DNA of 64,000 nt, taken from Photobacterium chitinilyticum (GTDB lineage Bacteria; Pseudomonadota; Gammaproteobacteria; Enterobacterales; Vibrionaceae). This document shows positions 43,255 through 52,408 of this stretch, piece by piece (position 1 is the stretch's first letter; each line of letters begins with the position of its first letter). The notes under the pieces are model-generated. The model did no database searches. It was not told the origin of the DNA and saw nothing but the letters and a program-made list of their open reading frames with translations. The stretch lies in NCBI RefSeq assembly GCF_004104355.1, contig NZ_RJLM01000006.1, forward strand, positions 124,001 through 188,000, given 5' to 3'. The translations under genes and the position numbers were made by a program.

Positions 43255-44160
43255 ATGGACCGTTTTTATTGGGGCGTCGATTTGGGCGGAACAAAGATTG
43301 AATGTGCAGTGATGTCTTATCTGGATGATCAGTGTGTTTTGCGTAAACGAATTGCAACAGAGGGCAACAAAGGCTATGAGCATGTTCTTCATCGGATTAG
43401 ACTGCTGATTGAGCAGTGTGCCGAGGAAGTCGGTGTTTATCCGGACTGCGTTGGATTCGGAACTCCGGGCACGCTAGATCCACAAACAGGCTTGATGAAA
43501 AACTGCAATTCAACGTCATTGAACGGTAAGCCACTTGATAAAGATCTTGAGAGTATATTGCAAACCAAAGTTAAGCTCGCGAACGATGCGAACTGCTTCG
43601 CATTGGCAGAAGCTCGTTTGGGTATTGTGCCGCAGGTGAAGCCGGATGCGGAAGTTGTGTTTGGAATTATCATGGGAACCGGGGTCGGCTCAGGGCTTGT
43701 AGTAAATGGTCAGTTGATCAATGGCCGTCATGGTATCGCCGGTGAATGGGGGCACAATGTACTCGAAATCAATGGTGCTCCGTGTTATTGCGGAAAATCG
43801 GGCTGCTTGGAAACGGTTATTTCGGGAAAAGGTTTAGAAGCCTATTACCAAAGTCTTGCCAATCATGCTGCAACATTGCCTGAAATTGTAGAGCTGGCAG
43901 AATCGGGAGAGAGCTACGCCCAACATACTTTAACTCGACTCATTGAGAAATTTGGCCTTGCTGTCGCACAGATAATCAATGTCATTGACCCTGACGTAAT
44001 TGTCGTGGGTGGTGGAGTTGGCAATATTGATGCGCTCTATGAATACGGACCGAAGGCGATTCAGCGTCATTTGTTTAATCCGGTTCTTGATACTCAGATC
44101 GTAAAACCCGCATTGGGTGATAGTGCAGGCGTTTTTGGTGCAGCGATGCTGGTTAAGTAA
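43255..44160 (+). CDS. ROK-family sugar kinase (fructokinase/N-acetylglucosamine kinase type)
   Basis: This is a 301-residue kinase. It has the ATP-binding DLGGTKIECAV near 10, the ROK zinc motif CYCGKSGCLET, GEWGHN ahead of it with the catalytic Asp in LANDANCFAL, and a late VVGGGVGN. It phosphorylates a hexose; fructokinase Mak and NagK are the nearest types, and the sequence alone does not decide. No sugar transporter is adjacent. The ATG follows GTGGAG. Confidence 0.85.
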   Translation: MDRFYWGVDLGGTKIECAVMSYLDDQCVLRKRIATEGNKGYEHVLHRIRLLIEQCAEEVGVYPDCVGFGTPGTLDPQTGLMKNCNSTSLNGKPLDKDLESILQTKVKLANDANCFALAEARLGIVPQVKPDAEVVFGIIMGTGVGSGLVVNGQLINGRHGIAGEWGHNVLEINGAPCYCGKSGCLETVISGKGLEAYYQSLANHAATLPEIVELAESGESYAQHTLTRLIEKFGLAVAQIINVIDPDVIVVGGGVGNIDALYEYGPKAIQRHLFNPVLDTQIVKPALGDSAGVFGAAMLVK

Positions 44161-44162
44161 AA

Positions 44163-44186
44163 GAGGAGGCGATATGCCTCTTCTTT
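44163..44186 (+). terminator. short terminator hairpin after the ROK kinase
   Basis: GAGGC-GATAT-GCCTC, extended by imperfect flanking pairs, is followed by TTCTTTTC just after the stop codon. Confidence 0.6.
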
Positions 44187-44243
44187 TCACTTTGTTGAAT
44201 TATGTTGGTAACTAGGTGATCTCTACATTAACAAGCGAAGAAG

Positions 44244-45296
44244 CTAGAATACAAAATTAAGCATCAGCGTGTAGAGCTGGGCGTCTTTGTCTTCCCCGGT
44301 AAGTTTAGGTGGTGTAATGAATGCACCTGTCGAGAATTTATCGTAGCTACTGCTATCCATATAGATACCCTGCCATTCGGCATTGAGTGAGATGGAGTAG
44401 GTGATGTCGTAGCGCAGGCCAGCGGTCAGACTGTTAGTTTGTCTTCGGTGATGGCTTTCACCATATACAAGGTAAGGTGTAAACATTTCATAGTTGTAGG
44501 CACCACTGACATACCAATTCGACTGTATTTTATCAGTTTGAATTTCAGCCATAAATTGCCATTTATCGAAAGAGTATTCACCTCCTAGGGTGTATACATT
44601 CAATATTTCCGCTGCAGGTGTTGCGGCAGGCAGTTGAGTGAATTTTACATGCGCATACCCAAGGTGAACTCGGTAGTTGAAGCCGCTTAGATCAGCCGAG
44701 ATTCCCGCGATCCTATCGGTATCAAAAGTTAGTTCATCTTTGCCTAGCTCCGTTTTGTATTCGTGATCAAATGCGTAGTAAAGTGACGCTGTCACTGCGG
44801 CTTCATCAGATATGTCTTTCTGCCAAGCGACTGAAAGGCCATCATAAAAGGTGAAACCCATCAGGCTGTCATAAACTTCTTGAGGTGGACGGGCCCAAGT
44901 ATATGCCTGGCCAACGTAGTAATATTCCGAAACGAGAAACAGCGGAATTCGCAGTCGCCCTCCTTTGAATGAAAAATCATCATACTGATAGGCAAGATAT
45001 GCCCACTCTATTTCGGGATCTGACCATTCATCCTGAGGCCGTTTAACAACCTGCAAGGAAGCCTTGAGCTCATCGGTAATATTCAAATCAGCTTGAAGAC
45101 CAACAATGGTATCGCAGTCATAGCAGGTGCTATCGTTGATTTCTCGGTGAACAAATAGAGGTGTACTGTTATCAGACTTGGCGATTGATGTTGACCCGAA
45201 ACCACTAATTGAAAAGTTATCAGATACTTTAATTGCGGCATTCAAGGAAAATGAAATGCTTATGACCGGTAAAAAAATGAAAGTTGAAATCTTCAT
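44244..45296 (-). CDS. predicted porin-like outer-membrane protein
   Basis: This encodes 350 residues from the ATG at 45296 behind AAGGAGAG. The signal peptide ends near LNA-A (about 20). The mature protein shows alternating beta strands, two Cys in STCYDCDT, aromatic girdles and a terminal Phe (LMLNFVF), as in 16-strand porins. It lies four bases downstream of the periplasmic protein gene, so the two form an operon divergent from the kinase. It may pass the ligand that the periplasmic protein binds. Confidence 0.78.
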   Translation of the reverse strand: MKISTFIFLPVISISFSLNAAIKVSDNFSISGFGSTSIAKSDNSTPLFVHREINDSTCYDCDTIVGLQADLNITDELKASLQVVKRPQDEWSDPEIEWAYLAYQYDDFSFKGGRLRIPLFLVSEYYYVGQAYTWARPPQEVYDSLMGFTFYDGLSVAWQKDISDEAAVTASLYYAFDHEYKTELGKDELTFDTDRIAGISADLSGFNYRVHLGYAHVKFTQLPAATPAAEILNVYTLGGEYSFDKWQFMAEIQTDKIQSNWYVSGAYNYEMFTPYLVYGESHHRRQTNSLTAGLRYDITYSISLNAEWQGIYMDSSSYDKFSTGAFITPPKLTGEDKDAQLYTLMLNFVF

Positions 45297-45300
45297 AATC

Positions 45301-45780
45301 TTACTCTCCTTGTAAGATCGTGATAAGAATATTGGCATTTTCTGGGACGGCACTGACTGGTGCGTAAGCAATCCCGTTGGGGTTTTGGTTCAGCCATTCT
45401 AGAATATCTTTGATATCATCACTGTCGAGTTCCTCTGGAGGTATTCCTTTGCCAGAAAAAGACAGGCTTGCCCAGTAACCATTCATCTGAGAAATAGATT
45501 TCCCGAGTAACATATTATAAAAGTCTTCCCGGTGAATTGAGGTTTCAGGCAAATCAACCAAGACAATTTTAATACTGCCATTTAATTTTTTGGTTCTGCC
45601 CTTGTAAAGCATTCTTGTTTTACTTTTACTAAGTGACGGGATCTCATTATTAAGAGAAAAAACAGCAAATTCGACATCTTTTTCATTGCTATTGCTAGCA
45701 AGTGTAGAAAAAGACAGCATCAACAGTACTGTTCCAGCAGCAAGAGAAATAAAACTTTTAATGTTCAGTCCTTTGCGCAT
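45301..45780 (-). CDS. short PstS-like periplasmic binding protein
   Basis: This is a 159-residue exported protein with a signal peptide ending near TLA-S (about 28). The mature ~130 residues resemble part of the PstS/PBP-like-2 fold: RMLYKGRTKKLNGSIKIVLVD, HREDFYNMLLGKSISQMNGYW and GKGIPPEE...WLNQNPNGIAYAPV are typical of the short phosphate-binding-like proteins seen near Vibrio signalling genes. It may act as a sensor accessory for the divergent hybrid kinase and not as a transporter part, since no ABC permease is present. Confidence 0.78.
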   Translation of the reverse strand: MRKGLNIKSFISLAAGTVLLMLSFSTLASNSNEKDVEFAVFSLNNEIPSLSKSKTRMLYKGRTKKLNGSIKIVLVDLPETSIHREDFYNMLLGKSISQMNGYWASLSFSGKGIPPEELDSDDIKDILEWLNQNPNGIAYAPVSAVPENANILITILQGE

Positions 45781-45883
45781 CGAATAATTCCATTTATCCT
45801 AAAATAATTCTAGTATAAAGAATAGTATACATTGATGTGACTACAAATGGACAGAAGCAAAGGTTCACGTTCAAGGAGATGGT

Positions 45884-48535
45884 ATGGGCCTGTTAAATAG
45901 AATATCGATAAAAACAAGGCTACTTTTTCTAGTGGTATTGCCGTTAACTTTTTCCTCTATTTTCACAGGGATAGAGCTAAGTGAGCTTTACAGTAAAGTT
46001 CACTCTTTGAATAGTTTGAGTGCAAGAGTTCAGTTGCTGGAGAAAACATCGACTTTTGGGATGTTGGTTCATAAGCTAAGAACAAGCAGGTTGCAACAGA
46101 AAGAAATCAACCAGGAAAAAGAACAAGCATTTGAATCTGTGTCACAATATTTAAGTTTGCTTTCCGTTGCTTTCAATCCTGCGGAACAGGCTGAAATATC
46201 AATTGTTGGCTCGGATATGGTTGAGGTTCTCAATGACTTTGAGGGTGTGGCCAAAGAAGATGTTAGTGATTGGTCTGACTGGGCAACTGATTTGGTTGAG
46301 CAATCTCTGGAATTGCTGGAGAAAAGTGTTCTTACAGTTGATAACGCAGAGATAGAGCAAAATCTCTCTATTCTTTATCAGCTTCAGTGGTTGCAATATT
46401 GGGCACAGCAAGAAAATTGGTATGTACATTTACTGAATGACCAAGCAACAAGAGATGAATATTATCAGAGTTTATTGGTTACACTTATAGAAAGGCAGCA
46501 GCTTTTCATCGAACGTTATTTATCTATTAATGCGACGCCAGGGCAAATTGAGCTATTAAGCAAAACATTTACCAACTCAGCATTTGCCGATAGTTATCAA
46601 TTACGAAGCACTATTATGACAGGTGTTCAATCTGGTCAGGATATCTCCTATGGGCTGAAGGCCTTCGATGAACGGTTTCGTTTGATTCAGTATGTGGTTA
46701 ATGAGGTAAGCCAACAGTTAGTGATTGAAGTCAATCACTCGATCGCTCAAGCCAAACAATTGATGACTGTCTATTTAGTCGCTATTGTGCTTTCTTTGCT
46801 TGTTATTTGTTATTTAGGTTCAAATTTGACAAGGAGGGTTATTTCGTATCTTGGCCACATACTTAGAACCATGGCTAGAATTGAAGAACAAAGTAATAGC
46901 GACTTGCGGATCAAGGAAGATGGCAATGACGAGTTTACCGTTTTTACTCGGCAGCTTAACGTGTTGATTGAAGAACGTAGCCAAAACCAAGCTAATTTGC
47001 TTAAAGCAAAGGAAGCGGCAGAAAAAGCCAATATGGCGAAAAGCACATTTCTAGCCAACATGTCCCATGAAATTCGCACGCCTCTTAATGGCATTGTTGG
47101 AATGTCCGGAATCCTTGGTGATACTGAGCTTACCCCTTCCCAAGCTGAGTATCTTCAAACGATTGAAACCTCATCCCAGACTTTGTTGCTGCTCATCAAC
47201 GATATTTTAGATTTGTCAAAAATAGAGTCCGGAAATTTAGTACTAGCCCCCAATGAGTGCGATATCAGTGAAGTAGCCTATGACACGATGAGTATTGTTT
47301 TAGCTCGAGGGATGAAATCAAAGTTAGACCTACAGGTTAAGATTGATCCTACTATCCCTCGTTCAGTGATTGTTGATGAGCACCGACTTCGTCAGGTACT
47401 TCTGAATTTGATGTCCAATGCCGTCAAGTTTACCACAAGCGGAAGCGTTACTTTGGCGATAGATTGTCAGTTAAAGTCATCTAATAAAGCTGATTTGCTT
47501 TTTTCTGTTATCGATACGGGAATTGGGATCGCAAAGGACAAGCAATCTCAGGTCTTTGCACCTTTTGTTCAGGAAGATGGCTCTATTACACGCGAGTTTG
47601 GTGGAACCGGACTCGGCCTTGCTATTTGTCGGCAGCTCGTTGAGTTGATGGGAGGAGATATTCAACTGAAGTCAGAGAAGAGAGCCGGTAGTAGCTTTTA
47701 CTTTAGCTTAGAGGTTGATATTGATACGGCTGTTCCTACATCTTTACAAGAGTTCAGTGATTTACGCTGCCTATTGGTAGGTGATGATCAGGATGCTGTT
47801 GCTCTTATCCAGGCTGAATGTGAAAAGTGGGGGATCAACGCAGAGATTGGCACGGATCTGTTGGAGATGAGTTTGGCCTCTGATGGTTATAGCCTCGTTT
47901 TATATTGTCAGCAGTCACTTGATTTAACCTTAAGGAATATTCCGATGATAAGGCAGTATTTTCCGGCTGCCGGGCTGGTAATCTGCTGTCGTTATGATGA
48001 TGCACTCCATGATTTTGGCTCTGATATAGATGGTGTTGTTACTTTACCTATTCTTGGTCAACGATTTACTAAAACGATACATGCAGCAATGAATTCAGTG
48101 AACCAGCATCGTGTAGCCAAGAGTGATGCCGTAACGGGAGCTCCGGATAATAAAAGTGTAGTGTTGATTGTAGAAGATAATCTGGTTAACCAGAAAGTAG
48201 CCTCATTGTTTTTGGAGAAAGCGGGATACCAGTATGAATTGGCGAACAATGGTCAAGAGGCTGTTGAAGCGATTAAACAAGGAAAGCGTTATACCGCCGT
48301 TTTGATGGACTGCATGATGCCCGTAATGGATGGGTTTACGGCAACGGAAGAAATTAGGCGTTGGGAAAGTGACAGTAAGATTGTTAGTCGCTTACCTATT
48401 ATCGCTTTAACTGCAAGTGTATTGGATGAGGATATCAGCAAGTGCTATGAGGCAGGCATGGATGATTATGTCGCCAAGCCGTTTAAGAAAGAGATTCTGC
48501 TAGAGAAATTGGAGTATCAGACTCAATACGCATAA
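45884..48535 (+). CDS. hybrid sensor histidine kinase
   Basis: This is an 883-residue kinase. A first membrane helix (about 12-30) is followed by a helical sensor of about 250 residues similar to nitrate-type NIT domains, and a second helix near 292-312. Then come a HAMP-like linker, HisKA with His395 in [11 protein letters not shown], HATPase with [16 protein letters not shown] and [10 protein letters not shown], a degenerate receiver at about 625-750, and a C-terminal receiver with Asp809 in [13 protein letters not shown]. There is no HPt domain. It is divergent from the PBP-like/porin pair and lies directly upstream of the csrB RNA. The ATG follows AAGGAG. Confidence 0.9.
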   Translation: MGLLNRISIKTRLLFLVVLPLTFSSIFTGIELSELYSKVHSLNSLSARVQLLEKTSTFGMLVHKLRTSRLQQKEINQEKEQAFESVSQYLSLLSVAFNPAEQAEISIVGSDMVEVLNDFEGVAKEDVSDWSDWATDLVEQSLELLEKSVLTVDNAEIEQNLSILYQLQWLQYWAQQENWYVHLLNDQATRDEYYQSLLVTLIERQQLFIERYLSINATPGQIELLSKTFTNSAFADSYQLRSTIMTGVQSGQDISYGLKAFDERFRLIQYVVNEVSQQLVIEVNHSIAQAKQLMTVYLVAIVLSLLVICYLGSNLTRRVISYLGHILRTMARIEEQSNSDLRIKEDGNDEFTVFTRQLNVLIEERSQNQANLLKAKEAAEKANMAKSTFLANMSHEIRTPLNGIVGMSGILGDTELTPSQAEYLQTIETSSQTLLLLINDILDLSKIESGNLVLAPNECDISEVAYDTMSIVLARGMKSKLDLQVKIDPTIPRSVIVDEHRLRQVLLNLMSNAVKFTTSGSVTLAIDCQLKSSNKADLLFSVIDTGIGIAKDKQSQVFAPFVQEDGSITREFGGTGLGLAICRQLVELMGGDIQLKSEKRAGSSFYFSLEVDIDTAVPTSLQEFSDLRCLLVGDDQDAVALIQAECEKWGINAEIGTDLLEMSLASDGYSLVLYCQQSLDLTLRNIPMIRQYFPAAGLVICCRYDDALHDFGSDIDGVVTLPILGQRFTKTIHAAMNSVNQHRVAKSDAVTGAPDNKSVVLIVEDNLVNQKVASLFLEKAGYQYELANNGQEAVEAIKQGKRYTAVLMDCMMPVMDGFTATEEIRRWESDSKIVSRLPIIALTASVLDEDISKCYEAGMDDYVAKPFKKEILLEKLEYQTQYA

Positions 48536-48573
48536 ATTGGTTTCCTATTAGCAGGGGAATTATCGCATTGCCT

Positions 48574-48591
48574 TGTAAGAGATCTCTTACA
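48574..48591 (+). promoter_or_regulatory. GacA/UvrY/VarA binding box
   Basis: TGTAAG-AGATCT-CTTACA matches the TGTAAG-N6-CTTACA consensus exactly, with a palindromic spacer. It lies about 170 bases before the predicted start of the CsrB-type RNA, a usual distance for activation of csrB genes by phosphorylated GacA-family regulators. Confidence 0.85.
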
Positions 48592-48724
48592 AAGACGTGG
48601 GAAATATGAATAACTTTTGTTGAGAAGTATTCCGTTAGTCATTAAAAATACCATATTTTCAATTGCTTAGCCTTTTGCTTCTTGGTTTTCTAGAAATAGA
48701 AATGAAAAATGTGACCTTTGTATG

Positions 48725-48752
48725 TTGCTTAGATTTTAAATTAACGTAATCT
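48725..48752 (+). promoter_or_regulatory. csrB: candidate csrB promoter
   Basis: TTGCTT (48725-48730), 16 bases, then TAATCT (48747-48752). A start near 48759 would put the first GGA about a dozen bases into the RNA. The boxes are approximate. Confidence 0.5.
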
Positions 48753-48758
48753 TTACCT

Positions 48759-49151
48759 CGTCGGAAGGAACTGACGGAACGGAACAGGAAAGCTGCCAGG
48801 GACATTGGCAACCTCAGGATGAGGACGGTAGATCAGGAAGATTTATCGAACATGGACTGTGAAGGGACAATCGGATGGAGCCGATATAGCAAATAGGATA
48901 TTTGCTAGTCAGGACGACAAAATGGACCGCTTCAGGATGAAGTCAGGGACACCTCCAGGAAGGAGATGAGAGTCGAAACAGGAAGTATCGACGGGTCAGG
49001 GTTTGACCGAAAGGACATCTCTAGGAAAGAGACTAAAGGACTAAGCTGAAGGAATCAGCTAAATCATGGAATGATGCAGGGAGCACCATAGTAGCCGGAT
49101 TGCTGCAAGTAAGACCTAAGGGCGCGACGAATGTCGCGCCCGCTCTTTTTT
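48759..49151 (+). ncRNA. csrB: CsrB-family CsrA-sequestering small RNA
   Basis: This is a non-coding stretch of about 390 bases with some 28 GGA motifs by hand count, many as AGGA, CAGGA or AGGGA between short inverted repeats, and no ORF. It ends in a strong terminator (GGGCGCGAC-GAAT-GTCGCGCCC then TCTTTTTT). This is the layout of CsrB/CsrC/CsrD RNAs, which bind many CsrA dimers and relieve CsrA repression. A perfect GacA/VarA box upstream supports it. Which of the Vibrionaceae copies it represents cannot be told from one window. Confidence 0.92.
49120..49151 (+). terminator. Rho-independent terminator of csrB
   Basis: A 9-bp GC-rich stem GGGCGCGAC / GTCGCGCCC with a GAAT loop, followed by a T-run. 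Confidence 0.92.
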
Positions 49152-49161
49152 ATAGTCCTAT

Positions 49162-50322
49162 CTAATTTGCCAATACCGTTGTTCTCCTATGCATACTTGC
49201 GATCAACATATAGAGACTTGTTGCTAGCATTACGAGAAAGATGAAATGCATCACCCCGTGTTGTTTTGCCATAAACGAACTTGCTCCAATCGGGCCAAGC
49301 GCAGAACCCAAACTGTAGCTAAATAGCATCACTTGCGTTGCAGAGACGATAAACATCGCATCTATCTCTTCGCAGGCAAGAGTGATAGCGATGGGGTAGA
49401 GAGCAAAGGCTGACATCCCCAGCAGTGTCAGTGCGCATACCAAGAGCTGATAGCTACTCGAAAGATAAGTCAAACCAACCCCAAACACCCCCAGTAGTGA
49501 CATGAGTGCCAGCAGGAGTGTTTTATTCACTCTGACTGAGAGTTTGCTGATAATCGGCTGGATGATCATTCCTCCCATAACTATTGCTGCCATAAGCACA
49601 CTAATCTGGCTGCTATTGAGCTCACTGTTTTTCAGAGAAAGTGGCATCAACCCATATATTGTGCCCATCACAACGCCTGAAATAATGCAGCCGATGATTG
49701 CTGGCTTTTTCAGACGAGTGATATCTCTCGTTGACATCATCAGGTGTTCTTGTTTGCTTGGTTGTCCCTGACGTAGTAATACGGCAGGCAAGGTTGCGGC
49801 CAGCAGTAAGCCAAGGATCACAATGAACGGACTAAAGCCTTGGATTCCAATAACGCCAACACCAAGTTGACCGACAGTTGTCCCACCGTAAAGGGATGTC
49901 ATGTAGATACCAAGACGTTTTGCGCGTTGCTTGGGACAATCACTGATCAGAAGCCAAGATTCAACCACAACAAAGATCCCAGCTACGGCCATTCCGGCAA
50001 TTAGCCGTGCTAGGAGCCAGGCATCTCTATGAGCAAATATTGGTAGAGCAATAACTGTTGAAGCAAGCAAAACGAGAAAGCCAATAAAGGCAATCCGATG
50101 ACCGATTTTGTTGATAATTGGTTCTATCATCATAGAGCCAATTAATAAGCCGAGGTAATACGAACTTGCCATCCAGCTTGCGTAATCGGAACTGATCTTA
50201 AAGCCAGCAAGAGTTAGAGGGATCAAGCTCATCAAATAACCAGAAGCGACGGCAAACAAAGTAAGCCCAGCAACAGGTACAAAAATACCTTCGCTCCCGC
50301 GACAATTAGAGGTCTGTGACAC
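49162..50322 (-). CDS. MFS transporter, YcaD-like
   Basis: This is a major facilitator protein with twelve predicted helices. GHRIAFIGFLVLLAST, RLIAGMAVAGIFVVVESWL and a duplicated arrangement around residue 200 fit the YcaD/YfkF-type group; the substrate is unknown. The open frame reaches a TTG at 50400, but the GTG at 50322 behind GGAG gives 386 residues and the usual family length, so I prefer it. A hairpin AAAGGC-GATT-GCCTTT at 50399-50414 lies upstream and may be an operator. The gene ends next to the csrB terminator on the opposite strand. Confidence 0.82.
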   Translation of the reverse strand: MSQTSNCRGSEGIFVPVAGLTLFAVASGYLMSLIPLTLAGFKISSDYASWMASSYYLGLLIGSMMIEPIINKIGHRIAFIGFLVLLASTVIALPIFAHRDAWLLARLIAGMAVAGIFVVVESWLLISDCPKQRAKRLGIYMTSLYGGTTVGQLGVGVIGIQGFSPFIVILGLLLAATLPAVLLRQGQPSKQEHLMMSTRDITRLKKPAIIGCIISGVVMGTIYGLMPLSLKNSELNSSQISVLMAAIVMGGMIIQPIISKLSVRVNKTLLLALMSLLGVFGVGLTYLSSSYQLLVCALTLLGMSAFALYPIAITLACEEIDAMFIVSATQVMLFSYSLGSALGPIGASSFMAKQHGVMHFIFLVMLATSLYMLIASMHRRTTVLAN

Positions 50323-50414
50323 GACCGTTGTCTCCACATCATCAAAGTGAATAAATCTATCTTCTAGTAATTGGCAGACTGGAACTCGTGCCACTCCCAA
50401 AGGCGATTGCCTTT

Positions 50415-51116
50415 GAATACAGGGTGAGAAGATAGTGTACTTGTTGGTTTTCGACCGAAAACAAGTGGAATATGAATATAAACATTGCGTACGTAAAGTG
50501 AGAAAAACTAATGCGATATAACGGTTTGGTTTAGATTGAGGTGCAGACAGGAAAAATGGTTTGAGCTGTATTTATCCGAAATTCAGCCACATAAACAAAG
50601 TTGATTTAATTGCCTTTAATTACGGCTGTTTAACTTAGTAATGACGGAATAATTAGTGTTTGGTGGGAAATAATCGTTAGAGCTATAACTGAACAATTCA
50701 GCCAATATATAATTAAGATTCTGATAACTTTTTATCGCTAATTCTAAATTCTGCTCTTTGAAGTAACTCGATGGATGTTACCAAGGTGAAGTTATTAGGG
50801 GGGTATAGCTGACTCCGCTGCATCTCGACAGTGCGTGACTTCCTCTTTAAGGTGCATGATGAGTAATGTACAAACGTAACGTATTGATTTTCAGCTACGA
50901 AAAGTTGGCGCTAGTTTTGCTGGATTAAAGTTGTGGTATTACAGAATTTAGGGTAGTTGATCGGTTGGCATTATCTAAATCTGAAAGCCGCAGATATGGT
51001 ACATAATCTTTTGTCGTTAGACATATTGGTGCTGTTTTCAGTAGCGGGGAAGCAGTACCATTTTTTCTTTGAATGCGGTGTAAACTGGATAACGTTATTT
51101 AACTTATTTGAGATAT
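50415..51116. other. long intergenic region, possible unannotated transcript
   Basis: This region of about 700 bases has no credible ORF. Near its right end GGTGCTG (51028-51034) pairs with CAGTACC (51053-51059, one G-U) and is followed by TTTTTT on the plus strand. It looks like a weak terminator with no gene in front of it. The rest is AT-rich and featureless to me. Confidence 0.35.
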
Positions 51117-51118
51117 AA

Positions 51119-51144
51119 AAAATGCTGCCAACTGGCAGCATTTT
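51119..51144. terminator. Rho-independent terminator of rbgA
   Basis: AAAATGCTGCC-AACT-GGCAGCATTTT, an 11-bp perfect stem with A/T flanks, lies 25 bases beyond the end of the minus-strand GTPase gene. Confidence 0.88.
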
Positions 51145-51168
51145 GGGTATTCAAGAGGTGCATCTAGA

Positions 51169-52131
51169 TTAACGCTTATTGCGCAGGTAACGCTTGCGGC
51201 GCTCTTCTTTCTTCTTAATCTGCTGTTCTTTCTTAATTTCAGCTTCAATCGCTACATTGACCAGCTCTTCGGTGATCATCTCAGGGCGTTCCATAGTGAT
51301 CTGGCCCAGAGTGCCGTTACGTAGCTCGTTGATCAGGATTTCAGATGCCTTATGCAGATCGACTCGACCACCGCCTCTTAGGCATCCTCGTTTGCGGCCG
51401 ATCTCTTCCATCAACTCGATTTCTGTTTCTGGTAGCTCATCATCAAGGTTGTAGCGTGCTTTGATCAGCTCCGGATAAGCCTCTTTAAGGTATTCGACTG
51501 TAAAGAAAGCCACATCAATATAGTCCATTGCTGTGTCTTTGACTGCGCCTGTTGCAGCTAGGCGGAAACCACTGTGCGGGTTTTCAACCTTCGGCCACAA
51601 AATTCCCGGCGTGTCAGAAAGTACGATACCGTTCTGCAGGTTGATACGCTGCTGTTGGCGTGTAACCGCAGGCTGGTTGCCCGTTACTGCCACGGAGCGA
51701 CCTGCAAGGGTATTGATGATAGTTGATTTACCGACATTCGGGATCCCCATGATCATGGTGCGAATGTTCTTGCCCATTTCTTCACGGTGGGGGGCAAGCT
51801 TGCGGCAAAGCTCGGTGATCTTGTTTACTTCGTTGATATTTTCCGTCGTGATTGCAATTGCTTTAACACCTTGTTCTTTCTCAAGGTGCTCAATCCACAT
51901 CTGGGTCATTTCAGGATCGGCCAAGTCACGTTTGTTAAGAACTTTAACGACAGGCTTATCATTATCACCATGTTGACCACGGAAAGATTTGATCAGCGGG
52001 TTTTCGCTACTGAAAGGGATGCGAGCATCAAGTACTTCAATAATGACATCGACTTTTGGAATGGCTTCTTCAATTTCTTTGCGAGCCTTGTGCATGTGGC
52101 CCGGGAACCATTGGATAGTCTGACTACTCAT
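51169..52131 (-). CDS. ylqF: ribosome biogenesis GTPase YlqF/RbgA
   Basis: This 320-residue circularly permuted GTPase has G4 NKRD near 66, then G1 GIPNVGKS near 129, G2 region TRQQQ and G3 DTPG near 174. The start QTIQWFPGHMHKARKEI is the family signature. It helps late assembly of the large ribosomal subunit. The C-terminus is highly basic (EERRKRYLRNKR), consistent with rRNA contact. It is monocistronic. Confidence 0.92.
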   Translation of the reverse strand: MSSQTIQWFPGHMHKARKEIEEAIPKVDVIIEVLDARIPFSSENPLIKSFRGQHGDNDKPVVKVLNKRDLADPEMTQMWIEHLEKEQGVKAIAITTENINEVNKITELCRKLAPHREEMGKNIRTMIMGIPNVGKSTIINTLAGRSVAVTGNQPAVTRQQQRINLQNGIVLSDTPGILWPKVENPHSGFRLAATGAVKDTAMDYIDVAFFTVEYLKEAYPELIKARYNLDDELPETEIELMEEIGRKRGCLRGGGRVDLHKASEILINELRNGTLGQITMERPEMITEELVNVAIEAEIKKEQQIKKKEERRKRYLRNKR

Positions 52132-52353
52132 TTGAAAAATAACCTTTTAATAATTCTGATTGTCGCGTTGGGGGACATGATGGGGTACAAAAAACAAATA
52201 TGAAAACGCTGGGGTACATATCCCTTAGTTTTAGCTTATTGATTTGGTTGTCCACGGCGTTCATGACATAGGCCCGCAAAGCGTAACGATTTTTGTGATC
52301 TTAACACTTAATTGGCAGTAACGGAAAAGTATGAAGTCTTGATAGCAAGGTGT

Positions 52354-52382
52354 GATGAAAAACCCGGCAAGATGCCGCGGGC
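52354..52382 (-). terminator. Rho-independent terminator
   Basis: On the minus strand the hairpin is GCCCGCGGCA-TCT-TGCCGGG, with a one-base bulge, followed by TTTTT. It ends the membrane-bound HTH gene. Confidence 0.8.
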
Positions 52383-52408
52383 TCCATGTTTCAAGTTAAG
52401 TTTTGTTT

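Noticed and set aside
49120-49151. csrB terminator as terminator of the MFS gene
   Set aside because: The T-run is on the plus strand; the minus-strand side has only a short A/T flank.
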